A DNA stretch of 64,000 bases from Cutaneotrichosporon cavernicola (GCF_030864355.1 NC_083397.1:372001-436000); one strand, 5' to 3'. Positions 1 to 10,115 are shown, counted from the stretch's first letter. Numbers and translations: made by a program. The notes: generated from the letters alone by a model not told the origin.

Positions 1-2170
1 CAATCCACGTGGCCACATCGAGATGCCTGTCTTCGACAAGTCGCTTTGTGGCGGACAAGGTGACCGCTCAGCCCAGATGGTCGGCGTCGACGGGCCGCTG
101 GACATCTTTGTCCTCGAAGGCTGGAGCTTCGGCTTCGGTGCCCTCTCCTCTTCTGCTCTAGATGCCCGCCTGGCCGCCAAGGACGGCAAGTACTTCCCGA
201 AGTACGGGGCCTCTGAGCTCAGGGAGCTCAACGACTATCTCCGCGCATTCGGAGAGGCCGTGTATCCCTTCTTCGAGGCGGTCGTGCAGATCGAGCCGGA
301 CAGCTACGAGCACGTCTTCCGGTGGCGCCTTCAGCAGGAACACGAGATGAAGGCTAAGAAGGGGGAGGGGATGAGCGATGAGGCGGTGCATGCGTTCGTG
401 GAGCGGTATATGCCTAGCTATGAGCTGTGGGCTGGCGGCGTGCTGGATTCGAACTCGCCGTGGGCTGGTAAAGTGCTGCGCCTTCGGTACGGGAAGGATA
501 GGGAGGTGACTGGAGTGGAGGAGCCAAAGCCCGTGCAGAAGGACAAGCCCACGCCCACCGCCAGTGCTCCGATGCCCGCGCCCGTCGCGAGGACGGCCGC
601 GTCCCTTGCCGTAGCCGCCTCTTCACCGACCGCGTCGGCGTACGCGACGGCCCAGTCGAGCCCGAAACCGCCCTCCCCCGCACCCCAGAAGGCTCCCTCT
701 GCTGCTCCCAAGACGGCCTCCTCTCCTCCCAAGGCGCCGTCTCCCAAGCCTGTACCAGCCGCCAAGTCCGCCTCTCCCCCTGCCCCTGCCATCCAAGCAG
801 CCGCGCACAAGCCATACAACCCCGGTTGGTCGCGCAAGTACCTGGCCGGCAAAACCCCCCTCATCCCGACCTACGACCAGATCCCCACCCTCGCCACACT
901 GCACCAGGACAGTCAGATCCTGCGCATCTCCCAAAACCTCGCCTTCTTCCCGGTCCAGGGTCCCGGTGGACGCCTCCTCGTCCACCCGCTGTCCAAGAAG
1001 GGCCGCCTTCCCGTTGGTGGTGTGGGCTTCGTCACAGGCGGTGTGGCGCTGGCAGACTTCGCCGCGGACCCATTCAGTGACCGCGTAGTCTGTGCTGGCG
1101 AAGACGGCGTCCTGCGGACGTGGGACCTCCCCTCTGATGGGGTTGAGGGTGCGGGGCCCGAGCCAACCCTTGTTAGGGGGGTTGGGGTGGAGAGAATCGC
1201 CCACGTCGCGTTCCATCCGACTGCACGCGACCTCTTAATTGTCGCAAGTAACGAGCATGGATCTTCGCACCTGCGTTTCTTCGATCTCTCCTCGGGTAAG
1301 GAGGACAAGGTCGTTTCCCTCCCAGCGCCGGTGACGGGCTTCGCCGTCTCGGATTGCGGACAGCGCGTCGCCCTGCCCACCAAGGACGGGCGGATTCTGG
1401 TATGGGACCGCGACGGCAAGTTTGTCGAAGGCAAGGCGCACGATTCTCCACGGGCAGCCCAGGTCGCCTGGGCTGGTGATCACCTCGTATCTCTCGGTTT
1501 TGGGCGCGGATCCATTCGCCAACTACATGTCTACTCTGTCGGTGGGAAAGTGGAGCGCATCGCCGCGCTCTCGCTTGACGTCTCGCCCTCCGTACTATTC
1601 CCCGTGTATGATGCCGACACGAACATTCTCTTCGCATGGGGCAAGGGACAGCAGAACATCCTCGCTTTCCTCATCAACCCTCTTGGCGAGGTGATCGACA
1701 AACTCCCCTCCTTTACGGCCGGCTCTCCTCAACTGGGAGTGGCCTTCTTCCCCAAATCGTCGCTAGACATAACCAAAGTCGAAGTGGCAAAATGTCTGCG
1801 CCTGACCTCTCGTTCAGTCGAGCAAGTGACATTCTCTGTGCCCCGCAACAGGCCCCAATTCTTCCAGGACGACATTTACGTTCCCACCCGCGATACCAAG
1901 CCCACCATTTCTGCGGCTGAGTGGCTGGCAGGTACTCCGGGTCTGCCAAAGTACATTAGCCTGCGTCCGGGGGGAATGGAGCTGCTGTCTGAAGCGCCGG
2001 CGCAGAACACGGTGAGAAAAAAGTTCGTGCCCGCCGCTGCGATCATGAGTGAAGAACAACGTAAACAAAAGGCAATGGACGACCTGTTCGCAAAGGCCAA
2101 GGACGACTCGGACTCGGACGACGAGCCACAGCGCCGCGGAGGTATTCCGCCCCCTGATGATGACTGGTAA
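1..2170 (+). CDS. TDA10/glycerate-kinase-like domain fused to coronin (5' partial)
   Basis: The frame is open from base 2 with no start before the window edge, so the N-terminus is missing. Counted from the ATG at 23, residues 1-160 match the C-terminal half of TDA10/D-glycerate 3-kinase P-loop proteins (FDKSL..GQGDR, ILEGWSFGF, WRLQQEHE, then HAFVERYMPSYELW). A Pro/Ala/Ser-rich linker covers about 165-265. Residues 270-660 are a coronin-type WD40 propeller with its C-terminal extension (FFQDDIY, then ISLRPGG), most like the coronin-7/POD-1 unit. The tail is acidic and ends in DDDW, like Arp2/3-binding acidic motifs. No intron is needed. The expected roles are an ATP-dependent small-molecule or glycerate kinase and actin regulation; their physical fusion is unusual. 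Two separate genes are unlikely because the frame stays open through the linker, but a transcript would settle it. Confidence 0.85.
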   Translation, partial: NPRGHIEMPVFDKSLCGGQGDRSAQMVGVDGPLDIFVLEGWSFGFGALSSSALDARLAAKDGKYFPKYGASELRELNDYLRAFGEAVYPFFEAVVQIEPDSYEHVFRWRLQQEHEMKAKKGEGMSDEAVHAFVERYMPSYELWAGGVLDSNSPWAGKVLRLRYGKDREVTGVEEPKPVQKDKPTPTASAPMPAPVARTAASLAVAASSPTASAYATAQSSPKPPSPAPQKAPSAAPKTASSPPKAPSPKPVPAAKSASPPAPAIQAAAHKPYNPGWSRKYLAGKTPLIPTYDQIPTLATLHQDSQILRISQNLAFFPVQGPGGRLLVHPLSKKGRLPVGGVGFVTGGVALADFAADPFSDRVVCAGEDGVLRTWDLPSDGVEGAGPEPTLVRGVGVERIAHVAFHPTARDLLIVASNEHGSSHLRFFDLSSGKEDKVVSLPAPVTGFAVSDCGQRVALPTKDGRILVWDRDGKFVEGKAHDSPRAAQVAWAGDHLVSLGFGRGSIRQLHVYSVGGKVERIAALSLDVSPSVLFPVYDADTNILFAWGKGQQNILAFLINPLGEVIDKLPSFTAGSPQLGVAFFPKSSLDITKVEVAKCLRLTSRSVEQVTFSVPRNRPQFFQDDIYVPTRDTKPTISAAEWLAGTPGLPKYISLRPGGMELLSEAPAQNTVRKKFVPAAAIMSEEQRKQKAMDDLFAKAKDDSDSDDEPQRRGGIPPPDDDW

Positions 2171-2193
2171 TCTAAATAGTACATTACATGCAT

Positions 2194-2924
2194 CTACGCC
2201 GTGTCCATCTCGTCCCCGGTTGGGAGACCACGCTCACGCAGCGTCTCCGCGACAACCTCATGCACGTCCACGTCGTCCTCACGGGCATAGTTGTCGTTCC
2301 TGCCGTCAGTGTCTTGACCCAACCCCGCCTGCCGGTTCACAACTCCCACTCCCACACCCACACAACCCACCACCCACCACCACCCACACAACATACCTTA
2401 AGCTCTGGGCGTACTTGGTCTGCACAGTGTTGAACAGGTCGCGGAGGTTGGCCAGCGCGCGACGAAGACAGTCGACAGCACTGAGCCCATCATACATCTG
2501 CACGCGGATGTGGATCTTGGGTTCGGAGGGGTGCGGCGCGCTGTATCCGCAGTACTCGACGTCGGGGCTGGCGTCAGCTTGTTTCTCTCTCTCTCTCTCC
2601 TTCTCTCCTCCCCTTGTCTCTTCCTTTCCCCCCCTTCCCTTCCCCCCCCCTCCCCCCCCCCCCCCGACTCACTCCTTCATGATCATCCACCGCAACGCAT
2701 TCCCCAACGTATGGTCCTCCTCCCACAGGCAGAACGTGCATGCCGAGTAGTCTGGTTCGTGGCCCGGCAGCTACCATCAGCATGACCAGGGAGGGACGCA
2801 CAATAGTAATCTTGTCCATGGACGTCTCGCCCGCCGCAGCCATCTGGAGTACACCGGCATTGTCGAGCCGCGCGTGGCGGCGCGCAGCGGCCTCTTCGCG
2901 CTTACGTTCGGCTTCGGTTGACAT
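2194..2924 (-). CDS. RPC19: RNA polymerase I and III subunit RPAC2 (Rpc19)
   Basis: Four exons (2924-2802, 2770-2673, 2567-2397, 2299-2194) give 165 residues. This is the alpha-like small assembly subunit shared by RNA polymerases I and III, partner of Rpc40 in the nucleus. Diagnostic motifs are EEDHTLGNALRWMIMK followed after intron 2 by DPDVEYCGY and HPSEPKIHIRVQ, then a helical stretch ending TKYAQSLR. The N-terminal 40 residues are charged and variable, as usual for the family. Intron 1 is only 31 nt. Intron 2 has a long G-run directly after its donor. Start chosen at the ATG that opens MSTEAERKREE; the frame also runs open upstream, but without family similarity. Confidence 0.93.
2642..2665. 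repeat. Poly-C tract (poly-G in the RPC19 pre-mRNA)
   Basis: Nine C, one T and fourteen C on the + strand. On the transcribed strand this is a G-run that begins one base after the GTGAGT donor of RPC19 intron 2, followed by further G-rich sequence. Confidence 0.95.
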
Positions 2925-3433
2925 TGTGATATGGATAATACTAAGTTGATACACACGAGTGGAGGTCGGAAATCTTGCGGTGGAGGACCAGATAAGGGGT
3001 CTGGGAATGGCCAGAATCCGCTTCCGCTGACAGAAATCCACAGTGTACATGTACATTTCACAACAATGCATGGTCATATCAACGTAGAACCGCCGAAGCT
3101 GGGAGTGTGAATAGAACGACGAGTCGATAGCGGTGCGCTGGATAGCGACTGTCGAAGAGGAGCGATGCCTTGGGTGTAGCTTTGCTGTGGATTGCTGTCA
3201 CCTACCTCCTCTGTTGAGGTCGCTAACACACGCTGGGACTGGTCAAGCACCTTGGCGATCTCAAAGCCTTCACTGTGACGCAGGTAAAAGATTGCCAGGC
3301 ATCAGTAACACCAACCCTCGCCGGCTGCCCCATTTCTCCTTGCCCTTCACTGCAGTCCCTCAGTCTATTCATGCCTCTGCTGTCAGCCCACGACACACGC
3401 AACAAAACCTACCTATAACCCAAAGCAAACTGC
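2925..3433. other. Intergenic, upstream of RPC19 and downstream of uS11m
   Basis: Both flanking genes are on the minus strand, so this holds the RPC19 promoter and the uS11m 3' region. Open frames here are short and have no family resemblance. I see no RNA gene or repeat. Confidence 0.6.
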
Positions 3434-4000
3434 TTAGACACGGCGCGGCGAACGCCCGCGAGTCCCGCCAATACGGAACGGGGTGTGGTCCTCAACCCGC
3501 GAGACGAGGGGGCGAATCTCTGCGCCGTCCGGCCCCGAAATCGCGTCGGCAACAGCAGTTCGCCCCTGCCCCGCCGTCCCGTTAAAAGCGACCTTGAGCC
3601 AAATACGCTCAGTCGGGCGCAGGGTACGGCACTCGTCCTCAAACTCGCCGAGCTTTTTGAACATCTTGAGCGCGGCCTGGTGCGCAGCCTCGTACCCGCC
3701 CCGCTGGCCCTTCTTGAACGTCAGGTCGGTGCCGCCGCTAATGGTGGGGAAGAGGGGACCAAGCGAGTCGGAAAATGTGAGCATGACGTTGTTGCGGCTG
3801 CTGAACACCGAGAGCTGGTGGGTTGGCGCGCGGTCCGCCTGTCCCGTAGAGCGACGGTAGGGCGCAGAGTCGAGAGGCGACCAGCGGAAACGCGGGCCGT
3901 CGCGCTCGGCACGCGCAATCGCCGAGGTTGCGAAGCCGCGCGAAGGAAGGGCAAAGTCGAGTCCGATGCGGGACGACGTCGCGAGCGCGGAGCGGAGCAT
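3434..4000 (-). CDS. MRPS11: Mitochondrial small-subunit ribosomal protein uS11m
   Basis: Single exon, 188 residues. The N-terminus is Arg/Ser/Ala-rich with a likely mitochondrial presequence (LRSALATSSRIG, later RGFATSAIARA). The body is a uS11 fold: THQLSVFSSRNNVMLTFSD, then GGYEAAHQAALKMFKKL, and the C-terminal block VEDHTPFRIGGTRGRSPRRV corresponds to the bacterial S11 end around TPIPHNGCRPPKRRRV. It would lie in the platform of the mitochondrial 37S subunit (yeast Mrps18). It is divergent from SCO1 with 208 bp between the two starts, so the two mitochondrial genes may share a promoter. Confidence 0.9.
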   Translation of the reverse strand: MLRSALATSSRIGLDFALPSRGFATSAIARAERDGPRFRWSPLDSAPYRRSTGQADRAPTHQLSVFSSRNNVMLTFSDSLGPLFPTISGGTDLTFKKGQRGGYEAAHQAALKMFKKLGEFEDECRTLRPTERIWLKVAFNGTAGQGRTAVADAISGPDGAEIRPLVSRVEDHTPFRIGGTRGRSPRRV

Positions 4001-4208
4001 CGTGGTTGGAGGTCTAGAGGGATAGTGGGGGGGTTGACTTTCGGAGGCCGACTTTGCCAGTTCGTGAGTTCGGATATTTTGATTCCGCTACTATGACAAC
4101 TGGCCCGAGTGGCACCGACTCAGGGAGGTCAGAGGGACAGGGGTCGATAATGACATCGCCGAGGCCATTTCGGATTTCGACAACGTACTCTTCCTCACCA
4201 TCACCATC
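4001..4208. promoter_or_regulatory. Short bidirectional promoter region, uS11m/SCO1
   Basis: Only 208 bp separate the start codons of two divergent nuclear genes for mitochondrial proteins. No clear TATA box; the sequence just before the SCO1 ATG is pyrimidine-rich (CTCACCATCACCATC). Shared regulation is inferred from position alone. Confidence 0.5.
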
Positions 4209-5227
4209 ATGTCTCTTCGTCTACTGAGGCCAGTCCTTCGCTCTCGCGTCCCCGCCCGCATTGCGTGTGCTCCAGCCGTCGCGCCCCGCTTCCGCTACTA
4301 TGCCACAGAACCCAGCAAGCAGGTCAAGGAGAGCGACAATACGCGCGCATCGGCGCGTGCCGCCAACGATGCCGCCGTTGGAGTGAGTTTGCTTCCCCTT
4401 ATTGAGCTAACTCCAGCCATTCACTTGGAAGGCTGCTGGCGTGTTCATTGTCGTCGGCGTCGGATTGTACTTTTACTTTACCAGCGAGAAGGCCAAGGTG
4501 CTCGAGCGCCGACGTATGTCTTCCTTGCGAAAGTAGAACTAGCTGACGTGCAGAGAAGGAGCTCGAGACCAAGTCTGTCGGGCGGCCCAGCATCGGCGGA
4601 CCGTTCGTCCTGACCGACCATCACGGCAAGGAGTTTACCGACAAGGACCTGCTGGGCAAGTGGACGCTCATCTACTTTGGCTTTACTCACTGCCCGGACA
4701 TCTGTCCCGAGGAGCTGGATAAGATGGCCGAGGTTGTTGACGCTATCGACAAGGAGAAGGGACCTATTACCTTGCCTGTGTTCGTGAGCGTCGACCCGGC
4801 ACGCGACTCGGTCAAGCAGGTCGAAAACTATGTCGCCGAGTTCCACCCCCGCCTCGTCGGACTCACGGGCGACTACGACAGCATCAAGAAAGCATGCAAG
4901 AGCTACCGCGTGTACTTTTCCACGCCTCCCGATGCCAAGGCTACCGACGACTACCTTGTGGACCACAGGTGGGTGCAAGGAGGTGTGGTGGAGCCTCCAG
5001 CCTCCAGCCTCCAGCACTGCAGAGTGGCTTGGTTGCGCCTCGTACCTCCCGACTGCGCGGTCTAGAATACCACTGACACCAGCATCTTCTTTTACCTGAT
5101 GGACCCACTGGGCCAGTTTGTCGATGCGTTTGGCAAGAACACGACGGCCGACGATGTGACGGCCAAGGTCCGTGAGGCGATGGGCAAGTGGGAGGCGGCG
5201 GGCGGCAACAAGGCTGCTGGCGTGTAA
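4209..5227 (+). CDS. SCO1: SCO1/SenC copper chaperone for cytochrome c oxidase
   Basis: Four exons (4209-4382, 4417-4513, 4554-4968, 5083-5227), 276 residues. It delivers copper to the CuA site of Cox2 at the mitochondrial inner membrane. The N-terminal 50 residues are Arg/Ala-rich with RYYATEP, a typical presequence end. One membrane segment lies at about 64-79 (AGVFIVVGVGLYFYF). The thioredoxin-like domain carries FGFTHCPDICPEEL with the copper ligands Cys137 and Cys141, and the conserved His at about 228 in DYLVDHS, split by intron 3. It ends GKWEAAGGNKAAGV. All acceptors follow CTAAC or CTGAC branch sites. Confidence 0.95.
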
Positions 5228-5702
5228 GGCGTCTCTCTTGCTGTAAGGCGAAGGCGCATCTTGCATCATAGAGAACCCGGTACCGCGGGGATAGACTGTA
5301 GTCATATGCATCACTCATCACTCGACTTGTTGCGCTGCGGCGCCATCATCTTCATATTGATGGGACTCCCAGCAGGTCCGCGGAATCAAAAATGGAATCA
5401 CCACGTGACCACGTAGTTGGTGCGACGGAATCAACTGGAAGAAATCAGGAACAAGAGTCATTGACCTGTTGAAACTGGGTAAGCCAGTCTCTCTCTCTCA
5501 CCCCCCCGTAGCACTCTCACTCTCACCTTATAAACTCTTCCATCTCTTCTTCATCTCATCTTTTCTCCTTGCCTTTTAAGGCATCCCCCTTCCCCCATCC
5601 ACCTCCTCGTGCGGTAGTCACTACCCCACCCCGCTCACCGCGGGCCCAGGGGCAGTCTACGCGTTTGTCCCCCCGCCCCTCGGGCCGTGCCGTGCCATTG
5701 CC
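5228..5702. promoter_or_regulatory. SCO1 3' region and RPB7 promoter
   Basis: Holds CACGTGAC at 5402-5409, a CT-rich stretch at about 5480-5525 and a TATAAA at 5529-5534, about 170 bp before the RPB7 start. No gene is seen. Confidence 0.5.
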
Positions 5703-6484
5703 ATGTTCTTCCTGGTTAGGCTTGGATACAGCAGAGCTGACAGCTAGCGCCAGCTCACTCACAACATCCTGCTGCACCCGTCGTACTTTGGCGCGCAGCT
5801 GGAAGAGTATGTTCGGCAAAAGCTGTACGAGGATGTCGAGGGGACATGTAACGGCAAGTACGGGTGAGTCTTTCTTGGGTTGCGTCCTTGTCAATCGCTG
5901 ACAACAGCTACATCATCTCGGTCGTGACGATCAACGACATTGGTGAAGGCAAGGTCATGCCGTCCACTGGCCAGGCGCGCTTCAAGTGCGTCTACACTGC
6001 CATTGTCATGAAGCCCTTCAAGGGCGAGGTGGTCGACGGCAAGGTCGTCATTGTCAACAAGCTCGGCTTCTTAACCATGGTCGGGCCTCTCGAGGTCTTT
6101 GTCGCGTACCAGGTGAGTTTGGACAAGGGACTTTTTTTATGATGAGCCATTTGCATAGGGACAGCTTAGCTACGGCGCTGCTGATTTATGCGGGAGATCT
6201 TGTAGTAATTGATCGTTTTCTCTGACACCCACCCACCTTGTTTCTTTAATTGAGAAGAGGCTGACGCAATACAGCTCCTGCACGCGGATATGAAGTTTGA
6301 CCCTACGACTTCGCCGCACTCGTACCGATCGGGCGACCAGGTCATCGCCAAGGGCACAAAGGTGCGGATGGAGATTGTGGGATGCAAGATGGAGGCGAAC
6401 GGCATCTCGGCCATTGCGACTGTCAAGAAGGACTACCTGGGTCCGATTGACGACGACGATGTCGACAGGGACATGTTCGCCTGA
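5703..6484 (+). CDS. RPB7: RNA polymerase II subunit Rpb7
   Basis: Four exons (5703-5714, 5754-5863, 5908-6112, 6275-6484), 178 residues. Rpb7 pairs with Rpb4 in the stalk of polymerase II and binds emerging RNA. The sequence runs [35 protein letters not shown], then the S1/OB domain with [29 protein letters not shown] and KKDYLGPI. The first coding exon is only 12 nt. Its donor is GTTAGG rather than GTGAGT, but it restores the conserved MFFL start and the acceptor follows CTGAC, so I accept it with some caution. Intron 3 (162 nt) is long for this window. Confidence 0.9.
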
Positions 6485-6780
6485 GCCATCGAAATGTAGA
6501 AGATACCTTGTGTCACAGTACCCTCATACGATTCCTGTTCCTGTCTCGTCTACTGCATGTATGGAATAGTTTAAAGCACGGGCTGGGTAGTGGTCCCAAG
6601 CTAGTCGAGTGTGCAAGGCTAGTCGAGTCTGCGAGGTGTGGATCAGTGTGCGGCGAGTTCTTGGCCGTTGTTAGCCTTGTTATAGCTGACAGTCTGGTCA
6701 CTGGCCAAAGTCACCCCATCGTCTCTACTGTGAACACTGCATGGCTCGACCCCACCCCTCCCCTCCCCTCCCCTATCAAT

Positions 6781-7371
6781 CTACTCGGGCCCCGTCTCGA
6801 GATTGATCTGCTTGCCAAACTTTGCGTATCTTGGCATCAGCTCAATCTCTTCCTCTTGCACGACTCACAGCAACACCTTGAGTTCCTTCATCCCCTCCTC
6901 ACACTCGCCTGCCTGTCCGCGCAATTCCCCAATCTCCCCATCGTACCGCTTAATATCAGCCCGCAGCTGCTTCTTGGCCGCGGGCAGAGATAGCTGGAAA
7001 AACGCCTCGCCAAGCTTGTAAAGCACGGGCCCGTCAGCGAGCTCGAGCTCCATCTCCAGGTCGTCGTAGTAGTCTTTTTCCTCCTGCGTGTGAGTGTGGA
7101 ACATGGGGAGGCAACGTGTGAGATTGGAACATGGGGAGGCAACGTGTGAGGTTGGAACATGGGGGGCAACAAAGACAGAGGCAACAAAGACAGAGGGAGA
7201 AACACACCATCTTGGCCTTCAACCGGTCCTGGATGTCGGCGAGCCGGTTGTTGAGCTTTGAGAACGTGTTGATACGCTGCTGGTCCTCCCACGCGACCTC
7301 GATGCCGTCTCCTTCATCCTCTGGTGCGAGCTGAGTCAGATCGTGTCGTGGGACGAGCTCACCAGACTCAT
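6781..7371 (-). CDS. PFD4: Prefoldin subunit 4
   Basis: Four exons (7371-7363, 7330-7208, 7083-6869, 6829-6781), 131 residues, the usual length for the family. This beta-type subunit of the hexameric prefoldin complex passes unfolded actin and tubulin to CCT in the cytosol. Signature stretches are VAWEDQQRINTFSKLNNRL, LEMELELADG, YKLGEAFF and the C-terminal YAKFGKQINLE. Coiled-coil helices flank the beta hairpin. The first coding exon is just nine bases (ATGAGTCTG) and intron 1 is 32 nt. Intron 2 contains a minisatellite. Confidence 0.93.
7098..7194. repeat. Minisatellite inside PFD4 intron 2
   Basis: Two near-identical 28-nt units (7098-7125, 7126-7153; GGAACATGGGGAGGCAACGT then GTGAGATT or GTGAGGTT) and a partial third unit, followed by two exact 15-nt units GGCAACAAAGACAGA at 7165-7179 and 7180-7194. 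All lie between coding exons. Confidence 0.9.
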
Positions 7372-7835
7372 GTTGGGATGTTGATGGCTTGATAGAGGCT
7401 GATAGAGGCTCAAGCTGATGCCGACGCGCATGACACTCGATCCAACTCGCCTCAGGCGATCCTATTCAGCCCTCCCTTTTGCATGCGTAGAGTCACGTGG
7501 CCTGTTCCTACTTCCGGAAGCGGGGTATATCCTATATCCAGCGGCCCGACGGGCCGGCCATGCTGTGATGCGACGGAGAACAGCGCCGCTTCGGACCTGT
7601 CCGTCTCGCTGTCTCTCTAGCCGGTGCGGTGGGCAGAGCACTGAGTCGAGGAGTGGACAAGTGGACGTGCTGCGCAATTCAACTACGGATATGGGACAAT
7701 GGATACTGCTACATAACCTACTTCCATTTCCGGACGTGGGGTATATCAACCCAGCAGTGTGTACCCATCTCCAACCTCGCCCTAAACCCCACCCCCACCC
7801 CCACCCCCCTCTCCCCCAGTCTGACCCCCCCCAAG
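7372..7835. promoter_or_regulatory. Divergent promoter region, PFD4/dioxygenase, with a duplicated module
   Basis: Contains TCACGTGG at 7493-7500 and a repeated block: CCTACTTCCGGAAGCGGGGT with ATATC (7507-7531), and a related copy with six extra bases (7717-7747) ending TTCCGGACGTGGGGTATATC. The second copy ends about 90 bp before the dioxygenase ATG. No gene. Confidence 0.5.
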
Positions 7836-9014
7836 ATGCCAACCTACACCCACCTCAGTCCCGACGAAGCCTCCCACTTCGTCGAGCACGGCTGGCTACG
7901 TATCCCGAATGCCATCGACCCGAAATACCTCTCGTGGCTCGACAACCTCTGGGTCCGGCTCGGCATGGATGCCAATGACAAGTCGACCTGGACCGAGGAA
8001 TACGTCAAGCTCCCTCGTCATCGCGAGGTGCGATGTGAGGACTTCTGCCCGTCTGCCTGGGGCAAGATATGCGAGATTGTGGGCGGGGAAGACAAGATTG
8101 ATCCGGTCAGAGAGAGGTATTATGGGGATCAGTTTATCATCAATTTCGGGACCGAGGAGAGATTGGGAAAGAGTCATAGTCCACAGGAATTGAACGGATG
8201 GCATACCGATAATGACTGGTATGTCCCGCTGCTATCCCCCATCCCCCTCACACTAGGTACCGCCAATTCCTCGATGCGAGCGGTAACGCCTTGACGCTCA
8301 TTTTCTGCTTTACCGATATCCCGGCAGGCGGCGGCGGAACCTGCCTCAACGAAGACGGGATTAAGCGTATGTCACCCCGCTTCATCGCTAATGCAAGCCC
8401 TGTGCGAGAGGTTCTACAATACTCCAGAAGGCCTCGATCCCCCTTTTGACAACATCTACACCCACTGCACCAAGGGAAACAAGTATACAGAGGTGACGGC
8501 CAAAGCCGGAGACCTGCTCGTAACCCACGGGATGCTGCCGCACTCGCACTCGCCCAACCACCTCCACTACGCGCGGGTCATCACGAACCCACACGTCAAC
8601 CTCTCCGAGCCATTCAACTTGAACCGGTCCGATGGCGACTACGTAAGTCTACTCGGTAGCATGTGACAGTGCTGATTCTAGACACTTTGCGAACAGGTCA
8701 TTCTGCGGGCGCTCGACCGCTCTTCTGTTCCGGAATACGTCCCCACTCGCCCTCGGTTATCGTTCTATCCCCGTACGGCATTCTTCAAGCGCGAAAAAGT
8801 CCGGGCAGAGCTCGACCGCCTCATTGCAGACGCAAAGGCAAAGGGGTTACCAGAGACCGCTGTGGATTCAGTATACCTCCGTGGCGAGGAGGCTATTGCG
8901 GAACATGAAAAGCGGAACGGATACGATAAGACTTGGGGCCCGAACGGCGTCGCGGCAAGTATGCGCGACGACGTCATGCATGTCCCCGTGACTGGGCGAC
9001 ATGTTCTGGTCTAA
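7836..9014 (+). CDS. Phytanoyl-CoA dioxygenase (PhyH)-family Fe(II)/2-oxoglutarate oxygenase
   Basis: Four exons (7836-8218, 8257-8366, 8398-8642, 8682-9014), 356 residues. The fold is a double-stranded beta helix that binds Fe(II) and 2-oxoglutarate. The HxD iron ligands are His123 and Asp125 in GWHTDNDW. The distal iron His is in LLVTHGMLPHSHSPN (His213 or His215), followed by HYARVITNPHV, whose Arg would bind 2-oxoglutarate. GGGTCLNEDG is the usual loop after strand four. The N-terminus SPDEASHFVEHGWLRIP is typical for fungal PhyH proteins. No targeting signal is evident and the substrate cannot be told from sequence. Exon 4 could instead start 15 nt later, after GAACAG, without changing frame. 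Confidence 0.88.
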
Positions 9015-9237
9015 GCGTAGTAGTAGTAGTGGTCAGTAGACAATGAAAGTATGTGCACGGACAGAAGAGAGGAGGGAGGTGGTGGAGATGGAGCTTGCGT
9101 GGAGGGGGAAATGTAATTCCATAACCAAAAGCGGCCACCTCCACCCCTTCACCCCACCCCGCCACCTAAACGCACAAAGTCCAAGTCTCCACCACCCATC
9201 CTCTCATTCATCCAACAATACAACAAACACCAACTCA

Positions 9238-10115
9238 ATGAGCGGGTACGTCATTCTCTTTATCCATCTGACCCCAGCCTCACCCGCGTCAACCAACAAC
9301 GCTTATCCGAGCGTTCATCCCACGCCTCCCGCACGGGCACACCTAGCGCGCCGTCGTTTGGTCCAGGATCGGGATATGGCCCCGGTTCCGGCTTGGCGGC
9401 TGGGCCTGCGGGGTACGGCTCTGGTCCAGGATCTGGGTTGGGGTACGGCTCTGGTCCAGGATCTGGGTTGGGGTACGGCTCTGGTCCAGGATCTGGGTTG
9501 GGGTACGGTTCTGGGCCGGGAAGTGGCGTCGGCGGGCGCGGCTCGCCCTTCCCCGTCGGAGGGCGTGGCTCTCCCTTGCCACGCCCTGGGTCTGGGGCGA
9601 GCGGCGCATCGCAATACTCTGAAAGCCCATTCGGCGGGGGCATGAAATCGAATTCCAACTCGATGGGAGGGCAAGCTGGGCCAAGCTTTGGCGCGTATGG
9701 GAGCGAACTGGAACAGCATAATGATGATTTGCTTAGTGGGCTGTTGGGCAAGGTCAACACGTTGAAGGATGTGAGTCGGCGAGGAACTCGAGGATGCGGT
9801 CCTTGACGTCTGAGACCGTAGTGGTCTTCGTCGATGGACCAGACCCAACGTAGCTTGACACTGATGCAAGCTCACAAAGGGGATCGGCAAGGAAGTGCGC
9901 GATGGCAACCTCGAACTCTCTGGCATGGTCGGTTACCTCAAAGAAGCGGCTGACAACAGAACGACACGTTTGGGTCGACGGGCAATATGCTGAGCGGGAC
10001 GTTTCGGCGCATGACCAAGATGGCGCGGAGGCAGGGATCCAACTGGTGCTACTTTATGGGGTTCCTGGTGCTCGTGCTGTGGATCTTTATCATTGTGTGG
10101 TGGTTGCGGAGGTGA
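9238..10115 (+). CDS. BET1: ER-Golgi SNARE Bet1 with Gly/Ser-rich N-terminal repeats
   Basis: Four exons (9238-9245, 9278-9770, 9871-9927, 9960-10115), 237 residues, well above the roughly 120-140 of typical Bet1. The C-terminal third is Bet1: SELEQHNDDLLSGLLGKVN, LTKGIGKEVRDGNLELSGM, SGTFRRMTKMARRQGSNW, then a membrane anchor FMGFLVLVLWIFIIVWWL ending in RR. It forms a Qc-SNARE helix for ER-Golgi fusion. Residues 20-130 are Gly/Ser/Pro-rich and contain three identical decapeptides YGSGPGSGLG encoded by a 30-bp repeat. Exon 1 is 8 nt. Intron 3 has a GTCGGT donor. Confidence 0.92.
9411..9530. repeat. In-frame 30-bp minisatellite in BET1
   Basis: Three exact copies of a 30-bp unit (9411-9440, 9441-9470, 9471-9500; begins GGGTACGGCTCTGGTCCAGG) plus one degenerate copy to 9530. 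Each encodes YGSGPGSGLG in the BET1 frame. Confidence 0.97.
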
